A stretch of DNA of 36,162 nucleotides, from the NCBI GenBank assembly GCA_003142935.1, contig PLOG01000175.1, positions 71,573 through 107,734 on the forward strand, given 5' to 3'. Below, piece by piece: positions 9,101 through 16,131 of the stretch; position 1 is the stretch's first letter, and every line of letters begins with the position of its first letter. This DNA comes from Acidobacteriaceae bacterium (GTDB taxonomy: Bacteria; Acidobacteriota; Terriglobia; Terriglobales; Acidobacteriaceae). The position numbers and the translations under genes are program-made. A model generated the notes under the pieces. The model saw nothing but the letters and a program-made list of their open reading frames with translations, searched no databases and was not told the origin of the DNA.

Positions 9101-9185
9101 TTGAAACCCTCCCCATGTCGAAGTAATTCGCCGTTCTCAACAATACTCGATTGAGGGGATTTGTCGCACGGAGAATCGCGAGCCC

Positions 9186-9977
9186 TTATCTTCCGCGAAA
9201 CTGAGGAGAGCGTTTTTCATGGAACGCGCAAATGCCTTCCTGGTAGTCTTCGCTGTCATAAATCTCGCGCCGCATGGCCTGGACTCTTTCAAAGGTCTCC
9301 GGCCCCAGGTTGTGCGCCGCCGACAGCAGCCTGAGTTCTTCCTTGAGAAGGCTTACGACCAGCGGAGAGTTCTTTACAATCTGTCCGGCGATACCCTTGG
9401 TCACGATCTCCAATTGATCTCTCGGAACCGCATGGTTCACGATCCCTCGATCGAGCAGGCGCCGGGCGCTCGATGGCTGGGCAGTAAACAGCATTTCCAC
9501 GCAAAGCGTCATTCCACCCGCTTTAAGGAAACGCTGGATACCCGATATGTTGTAGGGCACACCGAGCTTGGCCGGCGTGATGGCAAAGGTGCTATCTTCG
9601 GCCGCAACGATCAGGTCGCAGCTCATGACCAATTCACATGCGCCTCCCCAAACGCTCCCTTCGACCATGGCAATCACGGGCGCGGGGAAATGCTCAATGG
9701 TCCTCACCAGCAGCCGCAGGGGATCGTTATACGTAAGTGGGTCGCGCCCATTGGTCGGCAACTCCCCGATGTCGTGCCCGGCTGAAAACACCTTTGCGCC
9801 GGCCGGCGCGCGCAGAATGACTACGCGGACATCGTCCTGACGCATTTGCTCCATGACCGCGCAAATTTCTTCAATGAGCGCCGTGCTGAGCGCATTGTGC
9901 TTCCTGGGATTATTAAGGGTAATACTGCCGATTCCGTCAGAAGTCTCTGTGCATATGAGGGCCATTTCCGATTCCAT
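9186..9977 (-). CDS. scpB: Methylmalonyl-CoA decarboxylase (crotonase superfamily)
   Basis: ScpB decarboxylates methylmalonyl-CoA to propionyl-CoA in the cytoplasm. Most of its length can be matched from memory to Escherichia coli ScpB (YgfG): KVFSAGHDIGELP with the active-site His, DPLRLLVRTI, AMVEGSVWGGACELVMS (oxyanion-hole glycines), LGVPYNISGI with the catalytic Tyr, LLKEELRLL and YDSEDYQEGICAF near the end. These separate it from ordinary enoyl-CoA hydratases. The start is ATG 9977 or ATG 9965; the latter gives 259 residues, closer to the 261 of E. coli. A TTG at 9986 is less likely. No mutase or epimerase gene is next to it, so its metabolic partners are elsewhere. Confidence 0.88.
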   Translation of the reverse strand: MESEMALICTETSDGIGSITLNNPRKHNALSTALIEEICAVMEQMRQDDVRVVILRAPAGAKVFSAGHDIGELPTNGRDPLTYNDPLRLLVRTIEHFPAPVIAMVEGSVWGGACELVMSCDLIVAAEDSTFAITPAKLGVPYNISGIQRFLKAGGMTLCVEMLFTAQPSSARRLLDRGIVNHAVPRDQLEIVTKGIAGQIVKNSPLVVSLLKEELRLLSAAHNLGPETFERVQAMRREIYDSEDYQEGICAFHEKRSPQFRGR

Positions 9978-10210
9978 TTTTTCCAATCTCGCTTCTCGGC
10001 ATCGAACCGGCGACAGTTGAAGCTGCCGGCGCTGGGGGTATCACGGCCCAGATTATCATTGCACGCGAGATTCTCGCGGTGCGCCCGGTGCCGATAAGAA
10101 GCGTGCAAGCGAATTCCCTTCCCCGGTCCAGATAGAATTCCCAAGACAGGAAGCCTCGCGCAGGCATCGGAGTTTGTCCTGCCGGAGTTGAGGCATTTAG
10201 CATCCTGAGT

Positions 10211-12475
10211 GTGCCCGGCTTAGACACTCCGATCATGTACGTGAAGGGCGTAGGCCCGAAAGTGGCGGAGATGCTCGCGGCCAAAGGCATCTTGACCGCC
10301 GAAGACCTGCTCTACCACCTTCCCTTCCGCTATGAGGATCGGCAGAATCCGCGCAGCCTGGACGAGCTTAAGTCCGGTGAGACGGCCAGCGTGATTGCGG
10401 AGGTGCGCGGGTCGATCCTGCTGCGCACGCGCCGGGCGCCCATCTTCGAGCTGACCGTGGGCCAGGGACGGTGCGTGCTGAAGTGCGTCTGGTTCAACGG
10501 AACTTATCTGAACGGGAAGTTTCACGCCGGGCAAACGGTGGCTGTCTACGGCAAAGTAGAGCCATCGCGGTCGAGCAGCAACTTCAAGATGATTCAGCCG
10601 CAGTTTGAGTTGCTGCCGGACGCGAGCGACGACGCCGAAACGCGGCTGCTGGAAGTGGGGCGCATTACGCCGGTGTATGAGTCGCTGGGCGGCAGCCGGC
10701 TGGCGTCGCGCTGGCAGCGCAAGGTGATCTTCAATCTGCTGGAGCGTGTGCGCGGCGTAGTGCCGGAGTGCCTGCCCCGCGCGTTGCTGGCACGGCTCAA
10801 TTTGCCGGACCGCGAGACGGCGCTGCGCGATGTGCATTTTCCACCGGAAGGAACTTCGTTCAGCCAACTGCAAGGCTCGTCGACACCGGCGCATCGGCGC
10901 CTGATCTTCGAAGAGCTGTTCTTTTTGGAACTTGGGCTAGAGCTCAAGCGGCGGCGCATGAGGGAACGGGCCGGGATTGAGTTTGCCGCCACCGACAAGG
11001 TGCGCGAGGCCATTCGCGAAGTGCTTCCCTTCCATCCCACCACGGCGCAGAAGCGGGCGCTGGGCGAGATTGTGACCGACATGCGGGCCGCGAGCCCCAT
11101 GCGGCGGCTGCTACAAGGCGATGTGGGTTCGGGCAAGACGATTGTCGCGTTTCAGGCCATGCTGGTGGCCATGGAAAACGGCTACCAGGCGGCCCTCATG
11201 GCGCCCACTGAGATTCTGGCCACGCAGCACTTTCTGGCCGCGCGCAAGCTGTTGGAGCGGTCGTCGCGCAAGCCGCGCATTGTTCTGCTGACGGGCTCGC
11301 TCGATGAGGATCGCAAGCGGCACACGCGCGGCTTGATCAATCGCGGCGAGGCGCAACTGATCATCGGCACCCACGCGCTGATTGAAGAGAAGGTCGAGTT
11401 CGACCGGCTGGGCTTGGTGGTGGTGGATGAGCAGCATCGATTCGGCGTGTTGCAGCGATTCAAGCTGATGAAAAAGCCCAATCAACCGGAACCCGACGTG
11501 CTAGTGATGACGGCAACGCCGATACCGCGGACACTGGCGCTCTCGCTCTACGGCGATCTGGATCTGAGCGTACTCGACGAGCTTCCGCCGGGGCGCACGC
11601 CGATAGTGACGCGGCGGGTTTCGGGCGAGCGGTCTGACGAAGTCTGGGAGTTTGTCCGCAAGCAGGTGGCGAAGAAGCGCCAGGCATATATCGTTTACCC
11701 GGTGATCGAGGGGACCAAGGACGACCAGCCGGAATTGGATTTTTCCCATGATCCCGAGGCCGCGATCGAACCGCCGGCGCCACACAAAACTACGCGCAAG
11801 GGAAAGACCGCGGATCTATTCCCGAAGGCCGCTCAGGAAGCGAACCCGGCAGCAAAATCGGGCTTGAAGTCGGCAGTGGAAATGCACGAGAAGCTGCGCA
11901 CTGGGCCCCTGGCTGGGCTGCGCATAGGATTGCTGCACGGACGCCTCGATGCCGATGAAAAAGAGATCGTCATGCGCCAATTCCAGCGCGGCGAAATCGA
12001 TGTGCTGGTGGCGACAACGGTGATCGAAGTCGGGGTGGATGTGCCCAATGCAACCGTGATGGTTGTCGAGCACGCCGAACGCTTCGGGCTGGCGCAGTTG
12101 CACCAGTTGCGCGGTCGAGTGGGCCGCGGCGCTGCCAGGAGCTACTGCGTTCTTATGACCGGGCCGCGCGTTTCTCCGCTCGCCGAGGAGCGATTGAACG
12201 CCATGGTCCGCACCCAGGATGGATTCGAGTTGGCCGAGCTTGACCTTACTCTGCGCGGGCCGGGGGAGTTCTTCGGTACACGGCAGGCGGGGCTGCCCGA
12301 TTTCCGCGTGGCCAACCTGGTGCGCGATAGGCAACTTCTGGAATTGGCTAAGCTGGAGGCCGCGCGGTTTGCCAACCAACCCGATGCTGCGCTCACTGAA
12401 GCCGAGCGGGTACGGGTTTGGGCGCGGCTCAAGGAGTCATGGCAGCGGCGCTATGGCTTGGTCGAGGCGGGCTAG
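10211..12475 (+). CDS. recG: ATP-dependent DNA helicase RecG
   Basis: RecG remodels stalled replication forks and branch-migrates recombination intermediates. The 754-residue protein has the N-terminal wedge/OB domain (YVKGVGPKVAEML and LPFRYEDRQNP at the beginning), Walker A GDVGSGKT (303-310), the DEQH box (406-409), motif III VMTATPIPRT, and the C-terminal helicase motifs TTVIEVGVDVPNA and QLRGRVGRG with the terminal GTRQAGLPDF. Between VYPVIEGT and LKSAVE, about residues 503-550, is a charged, Pro/Ala/Lys-rich insert of some 45 residues that typical RecG proteins replace with a short linker. The start is GTG 10211, with no strong ribosome site seen. The 233 bp before it separate it from divergent scpB and show nothing clear. 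Confidence 0.96.
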   Translation: MPGLDTPIMYVKGVGPKVAEMLAAKGILTAEDLLYHLPFRYEDRQNPRSLDELKSGETASVIAEVRGSILLRTRRAPIFELTVGQGRCVLKCVWFNGTYLNGKFHAGQTVAVYGKVEPSRSSSNFKMIQPQFELLPDASDDAETRLLEVGRITPVYESLGGSRLASRWQRKVIFNLLERVRGVVPECLPRALLARLNLPDRETALRDVHFPPEGTSFSQLQGSSTPAHRRLIFEELFFLELGLELKRRRMRERAGIEFAATDKVREAIREVLPFHPTTAQKRALGEIVTDMRAASPMRRLLQGDVGSGKTIVAFQAMLVAMENGYQAALMAPTEILATQHFLAARKLLERSSRKPRIVLLTGSLDEDRKRHTRGLINRGEAQLIIGTHALIEEKVEFDRLGLVVVDEQHRFGVLQRFKLMKKPNQPEPDVLVMTATPIPRTLALSLYGDLDLSVLDELPPGRTPIVTRRVSGERSDEVWEFVRKQVAKKRQAYIVYPVIEGTKDDQPELDFSHDPEAAIEPPAPHKTTRKGKTADLFPKAAQEANPAAKSGLKSAVEMHEKLRTGPLAGLRIGLLHGRLDADEKEIVMRQFQRGEIDVLVATTVIEVGVDVPNATVMVVEHAERFGLAQLHQLRGRVGRGAARSYCVLMTGPRVSPLAEERLNAMVRTQDGFELAELDLTLRGPGEFFGTRQAGLPDFRVANLVRDRQLLELAKLEAARFANQPDAALTEAERVRVWARLKESWQRRYGLVEAG

Positions 12476-12507
12476 TACTACAGTTGTAGATCGCGATTGC
12501 GGAGGGA

Positions 12508-12566
12508 GCAGGGGGTTTTAACCCCCTGGAAAATGGCCAAATCGACAGGGCCTTTAGGCCCGGACC
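12508..12566. repeat. Pair of intergenic palindromes
   Basis: Two inverted repeats lie close together after recG: one at 12509-12528 with GGGGG and CCCCC arms around a TTTTAA centre, and one at 12548-12561 (GGGCC, TTTA, GGCCC). The layout recalls family B hairpin pairs but the arms differ. Neither is followed by a T-run on either strand, so simple intrinsic terminator function is not supported. The rest of 12476-12653 shows nothing recognisable. Confidence 0.5.
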
Positions 12567-12653
12567 GGGGCGTTTTGAATGATCCTTGCGAGGAGCCCCC
12601 CTTTGCGCAAAAACGTTGCGAATAGGCGCCCGTTCCCGTGTGAGCTCTCCCGG

Positions 12654-13046
12654 TCAAACCGCCGGAGGATTGTACAAACCGTTCCTTGTCTCCACCGGGA
12701 AGGTCTGGATTTCAAGGTCTATGCTGGCAATGTCGGTTCCGCAATCCTGCTGGCTGCTGCGGGTGCACTGGCAAAGTTCGGTAAAGCGAATATGCCCGTT
12801 CTGGCTCAGTTCCAGCCCGGCCGCGATCAACACGCTGTAAACATCGACGCATGCCTGGCGTTCGAATTCAAACAACATATTGATGATCCCGGTGTCATTG
12901 GCGCCGCGGCTCAATACCCAGCCTCCGCAACCGAGAATTGCGCCGGTGAGAGTCTGCACCAGTCTCCCCGGTTCCTCGATGGAGACAGCCTTCATCTGCA
13001 ATGCCCATGGAATGCTCATCCTCTGCCCTGCATTCCTCTCCCGCAT
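12654..13046 (-). CDS. Conserved hypothetical protein
   Basis: A 130-residue protein of unknown function. The start ATG 13046 is chosen because a GAGG lies six bases upstream and because the reading frame upstream is low-complexity shadow of acpS. The middle, with GGWVLSRGANDTGIINMLFE, FERQACVDVYSVLIAAGLEL and GHIRFTELCQCTR, reads as a folded alpha/beta domain, not random translation; I recall similar unnamed proteins in Acidobacteriota. Cysteines near the C-terminus (CQC and one more) might bind metal, but this is a guess. No signal peptide or membrane helix is seen. It is divergent from acpS, with a 231-bp gap between. Confidence 0.7.
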   Translation of the reverse strand: MRERNAGQRMSIPWALQMKAVSIEEPGRLVQTLTGAILGCGGWVLSRGANDTGIINMLFEFERQACVDVYSVLIAAGLELSQNGHIRFTELCQCTRSSQQDCGTDIASIDLEIQTFPVETRNGLYNPPAV

Positions 13047-13277
13047 GTTCAGCCTCACATGGACTCTATCGGTGCCAGATGGAACGGGGTGAAGTCTGTT
13101 CAGTAGTTGAACGGCGCTTGACCAGCTTTGACACAACCATGACTTAACGGGGGCGCCAGACGCCTTCTCCGGTAATCGAATGGCCGGCTTGCCCTCTACC
13201 GGAAGGCCCCGCGCTGGACGTGAAAACTCGATCGCAAACCGGCCGCAGGCGCCAAATGTTGTAGCTTGGTAAGCAAG

Positions 13278-13661
13278 ATGATCATTGGCTCGGGAATCGA
13301 TATGGTGGAGATCCGGCGCATTCAGCACTCGGTGGATCGCTATGGAAGCCGCTTCCTCGACCGCGTCTTTACCGCGAGCGAGCAAGCTTATTGCCTGCGC
13401 AAGCGCAACTCCGCCGAGAGCTTTGCCGCCCGGTTCGCCGCCAAGGAGGCGGGGGCCAAGGCTCTGGGGACCGGCATCAGCTTCGGCGTGAGCTGGCTGG
13501 AGATCGAGGTGGTCCGTGAGCCCAGCGGACGGCCCACGCTCAGCTTCCACGGACGGGCGGCCCAGATCGCTGCTAGCTTGGGATCGGCCCATGCCGCGCT
13601 CTCCATTACACATACGGTCGAGTTTGCCATGGCCAGCGTGGTCCTGGAAAATAGCAACTAA
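13278..13661 (+). CDS. acpS: Holo-[acyl-carrier-protein] synthase
   Basis: AcpS transfers 4'-phosphopantetheine from coenzyme A to the acyl carrier protein, making it active for fatty acid synthesis. The 127-residue product is the usual size and shows both family motifs: GSGIDMVEIRRI with the Mg-binding Asp at the N-terminus, and FAARFAAKEAGAKALGTG with the conserved Glu and Lys, then the C-terminal LSITHTVEFAMASVV. ATG 13278 gives the normal N-terminus (MIIGSGID); a TTG four codons earlier is less likely. The mlaD-like gene follows after 59 bases, so they may share a transcript. Confidence 0.95.
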   Translation: MIIGSGIDMVEIRRIQHSVDRYGSRFLDRVFTASEQAYCLRKRNSAESFAARFAAKEAGAKALGTGISFGVSWLEIEVVREPSGRPTLSFHGRAAQIAASLGSAHAALSITHTVEFAMASVVLENSN

Positions 13662-13720
13662 TCCGCCTTCTTCTGGTATCCTCAAGGCGTCTACTGCATC
13701 CATTCTGCAAGAGGAGCTTC

Positions 13721-14797
13721 GTGCCAAGCCGCAAAGAGATTCAGTGGTCGGAACTGAGGGTGGGAGCGCTTGTCCTGGCGGCTACGGCCGTCTTGGTCGT
13801 GCTTATCTTTCTCATGTCCGGATCGAGCGGTGGCCTTTTTGCCCGCAAGCTGGTTCTCCGCTGCTACTTTGAGAATGCCGCCGGGCTCAAGAATGGCGCT
13901 CCCGTCACGCTGGAAGGCGTCACGATCGGCAACGTGATTCATGTCCACGTGGTCCCCGACCGCAACCCCACGCCGGTTGAAGTTGCCATGCAGGTGGGTC
14001 ACGAGTACTTGCGCGACCTGCACGTCGATTCCACCGTCTCCATTGTCCAGGCCGGTGTGCTGGGCGACAGCTTTATCGATATCGATTCAACCCATGCTTC
14101 CGGGCCCGCTCCGGGAAACAATATAGAGCTCAGAACCACCGGTTCGCCCAGCATTCAGGACGTGATCCGCACCAGCCAGGTCTCGATCGACGAGATCCAG
14201 TCGCTGACGCGCAAGGTTGAAACCCTGGTGGACACGCTCAATAGCAAGAAGGGCACGGCGGGGGAGCTGATCAACGATCCGGCGCTCGGAAAGAAGATCA
14301 ACCAAATCGCGACGGATCTCCAGACCATCACCTCTGCGATCGCCTCGGGCAAGGGATCAATTGGCAAACTCGTCAACGACGACACGCTTTATACACGCGC
14401 CAATTCGGCCATCGACAAGCTGGACAAGATCGGCACCGACCTCAACGAGGGCAAGGGGAGCGCCGGCAAGCTGCTCAAGGACGACACGCTCTATAACAAC
14501 CTGAATACCGCGGTCGTCAACGCCAATCAACTCGTGGCTGAGATCAATGCCGGCAAGGGCGCACTGGGCAAGATCGCCAAGGACCCTGTGTTCGCGCAGA
14601 AACTTGACGATACAGTCACCCGCCTCGACTCGATTCTGAAGGGCGTGGACGAGGGCAAGGGCACGGTGGGTCAACTGATGCAGAATCGCGCACTCTACGA
14701 CCACGCCGACCAGGCCATGGACCAGACCCAGCAACTGGTGAAGAGCATCCGCGACGACCCGAAGAAGTACCTGGTCATCCGGCTCAAGATGTTCTAA
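13721..14797 (+). CDS. MlaD/MCE-domain lipid transport protein with tandem C-terminal repeats
   Basis: A 358-residue MCE protein of the MlaD type, which forms rings that carry phospholipid or other lipids between the two membranes. A single N-terminal anchor helix (about 17-37, LVLAATAVLVVLIFLMS) precedes the MCE domain (about 45-125, with GLKNGAPVTLEGVTIGNV and VLGDSFIDID). The rest holds five imperfect repeats of about 35-40 residues, each opening with GKG[TSA].G.L or a variant (GKGSIGKLVNDDTLY, GKGSAGKLLKDDTLY, GKGALGKIAKDPVF and so on), which should form long helices. The start is GTG 13721, strongly backed by GAGGAG five bases upstream. Partner mlaE (permease) and mlaF (ATPase) genes are not in the window. 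Confidence 0.9.
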   Translation: MPSRKEIQWSELRVGALVLAATAVLVVLIFLMSGSSGGLFARKLVLRCYFENAAGLKNGAPVTLEGVTIGNVIHVHVVPDRNPTPVEVAMQVGHEYLRDLHVDSTVSIVQAGVLGDSFIDIDSTHASGPAPGNNIELRTTGSPSIQDVIRTSQVSIDEIQSLTRKVETLVDTLNSKKGTAGELINDPALGKKINQIATDLQTITSAIASGKGSIGKLVNDDTLYTRANSAIDKLDKIGTDLNEGKGSAGKLLKDDTLYNNLNTAVVNANQLVAEINAGKGALGKIAKDPVFAQKLDDTVTRLDSILKGVDEGKGTVGQLMQNRALYDHADQAMDQTQQLVKSIRDDPKKYLVIRLKMF

Positions 14798-14830
14798 GAA
14801 TCGCTCCAAAAATTCGGATTTTGGCGAAGG

Positions 14831-14884
14831 GTACGGGCTTCAGCCCGTACATAAACTCCGCAAGAATAAGTCGGGCTTTAGCCC
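14831..14884 (+). repeat. Two-hairpin repeat, family B, copy 1
   Basis: The first hairpin, 14831-14850, is a 9-bp perfect inverted repeat (GTACGGGCT and AGCCCGTAC). The second, 14873-14884, is GGGCTTTAGCCC, followed by CTGAGG. The spacer is 22 bases. The same plan (GGGCACG-type hairpin, spacer, GGGCTTTAGCCC-type hairpin, CTGMGG or similar) recurs at 14947, 15105 (reversed), 27590 and 33598. It lies 33 bases after the mlaD stop and might mark transcript ends, but there is no T-run. Confidence 0.7.
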
Positions 14885-14907
14885 CTGAGGGACGTTCTTT
14901 TTATCTC

Positions 14908-15145
14908 AGCCTCTTGCAAAATTCTATTGAGACTGCAAAAGTGTCAGGGCACGACCGGGGTACCCTCTGGGTCGCGTGCCGAAGAAGCAACAAAATCATG
15001 TTGGGCTTCAGCCCCTGCGGTTTTGTTTTCAATAATTTGCGATTCCGCAGCGGCTAAAGCCGGAATCTAAATTGGCCCTTTTACGGCACGACTGAAGTCG
15101 TGCCCTGACACAATCCATAGCCTGAAAACAATTTTGCAAGAGGCT
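14908..15145. mobile_element. MITE-like element, 238 bp, no coding sequence
   Basis: A perfect 16-bp terminal inverted repeat (AGCCTCTTGCAAAATT at 14908-14923, its complement at 15130-15145) is followed inward, after 17 or 18 unmatched bases, by a second matching pair (GTGTCAGGGCACGAC at 14941-14955, complement at 15097-15111). Inside are two family B units facing each other: 14947-15014 on the plus strand and 15051-15105 on the minus strand. No reading frame fits a transposase, so it would need one in trans. No clear target duplication is seen. The gene-free stretch 14798-15219 (422 bp) holds only this element and the family B copy at 14831; nothing else is recognised. Confidence 0.65.
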
Positions 15146-15219
15146 CATCCGATCTCCAATATCTTTTCAGAGTGTCTGGACAGGCTCTCAGAGGAACGGC
15201 TGATCCGTCTGATCGCTGT

Positions 15220-16131
15220 TCAGGCGACGCTGCCCCGGTAGCTTCGCCAGAACTCCACAAATCCCTTCAGCCGGACGACCTGGAAGTAGTCGTTGGCCAC
15301 CAGATAAAAGGCCGTGGAGGCCCCCCACACCACGTGCAGCGCGCCGCCGCCTAACTCGTCGCTGAAGGGCAACGGAGCTGCCGAGAAAACCATCGCCAAC
15401 ACAATCAAGGCAAGTTTGATAATCCCCATCACCAGGTTGATCTCCGCCAGCTTGCCGGTGAAGGCCTTCCCAAGCCTCAAACTCTGGCCAAGAGAAGAAA
15501 GCACGGAGCGCCCCTCGAGCAGCAACAGGAGAGGCGCAATCTCCAGCGCCCAGCTCAGCAGCGCCCAGGCCGTGAAGAATCCAAGGGAAAGAAAGATCGC
15601 CCAGATCGCGAACCCCACCAGATCGGGATCGCCGCTGGTGGAGATGTGGGCTGCCGCGGCCCATTGCATGCACCGGAACCAGCTCCAGAACGTTGCCCCC
15701 AGCAATGCCAGCAGCGCCGCCTGCAACGCAATCATCTGCACAGGCCGGAAGGGCAGTCCCGGATTCATGCGTTTGAGAACCAGATTCCGGCCCAGGCCGG
15801 AGATGACCACCCAAGCCAGCGCAGCCGCCGGCGCCAGCCACCGCAGCACTGCCAGAACGGGCGGCTGATAGTAGGTGAAGACATTGGCAAGCTGAACCAC
15901 CGCTACCCATGGATTTTGTGCATCGATCGAATTGAATCCTGACGGCTCCAGCGGATACGCGGCCAGGACTTGCAGCCACTGCTTCCAGCAGACGCAGAGC
16001 AAGGGAACGCCGAAGACCCAGCGCCAGCCCACTTCGATCGCGGTAAGCGCCGGCCGCTTGATGACCCAACCCATCTGCCCGACCAGCGACTGGGTTCCGC
16101 GCAGAGGCACGGCCCCGCGGGCTGCGGTCAT
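15220..16131 (-). CDS. Polytopic membrane protein, unknown function
   Basis: A 303-residue protein with about six or seven transmembrane helices (for example WVFGVPLLCVCW, WLAPAAALAWVVISGLG, MIALQAALLALLGATFW, AIWAIFLSLGFFTAWALLSW, MGIIKLALIVLAMVFSA and VVWGASTAFYLVANDYF). The polar loop EGRSVLSSLGQSLRL between helices recalls membrane proteins annotated only by domain of unknown function. The start ATG 16131 overlaps the leuS stop in an ATGA, so it is translated together with leuS; the longer frame reaching to 16461 is a shadow of leuS. I do not recognise a specific family. The tight coupling to leuS may simply reflect operon history. Confidence 0.8.
   Translation of the reverse strand: MTAARGAVPLRGTQSLVGQMGWVIKRPALTAIEVGWRWVFGVPLLCVCWKQWLQVLAAYPLEPSGFNSIDAQNPWVAVVQLANVFTYYQPPVLAVLRWLAPAAALAWVVISGLGRNLVLKRMNPGLPFRPVQMIALQAALLALLGATFWSWFRCMQWAAAAHISTSGDPDLVGFAIWAIFLSLGFFTAWALLSWALEIAPLLLLLEGRSVLSSLGQSLRLGKAFTGKLAEINLVMGIIKLALIVLAMVFSAAPLPFSDELGGGALHVVWGASTAFYLVANDYFQVVRLKGFVEFWRSYRGSVA

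Noticed and set aside
12508..12566. Intrinsic terminator after recG
   Set aside because: The hairpins are strong but neither strand has a following T-run.
12579..13106. A 175-codon plus-strand frame opposite the hypothetical gene
   Set aside because: It runs antisense to the better-supported minus-strand gene (12654-13046), has no ribosome site and its translation is low in hydrophobic runs.
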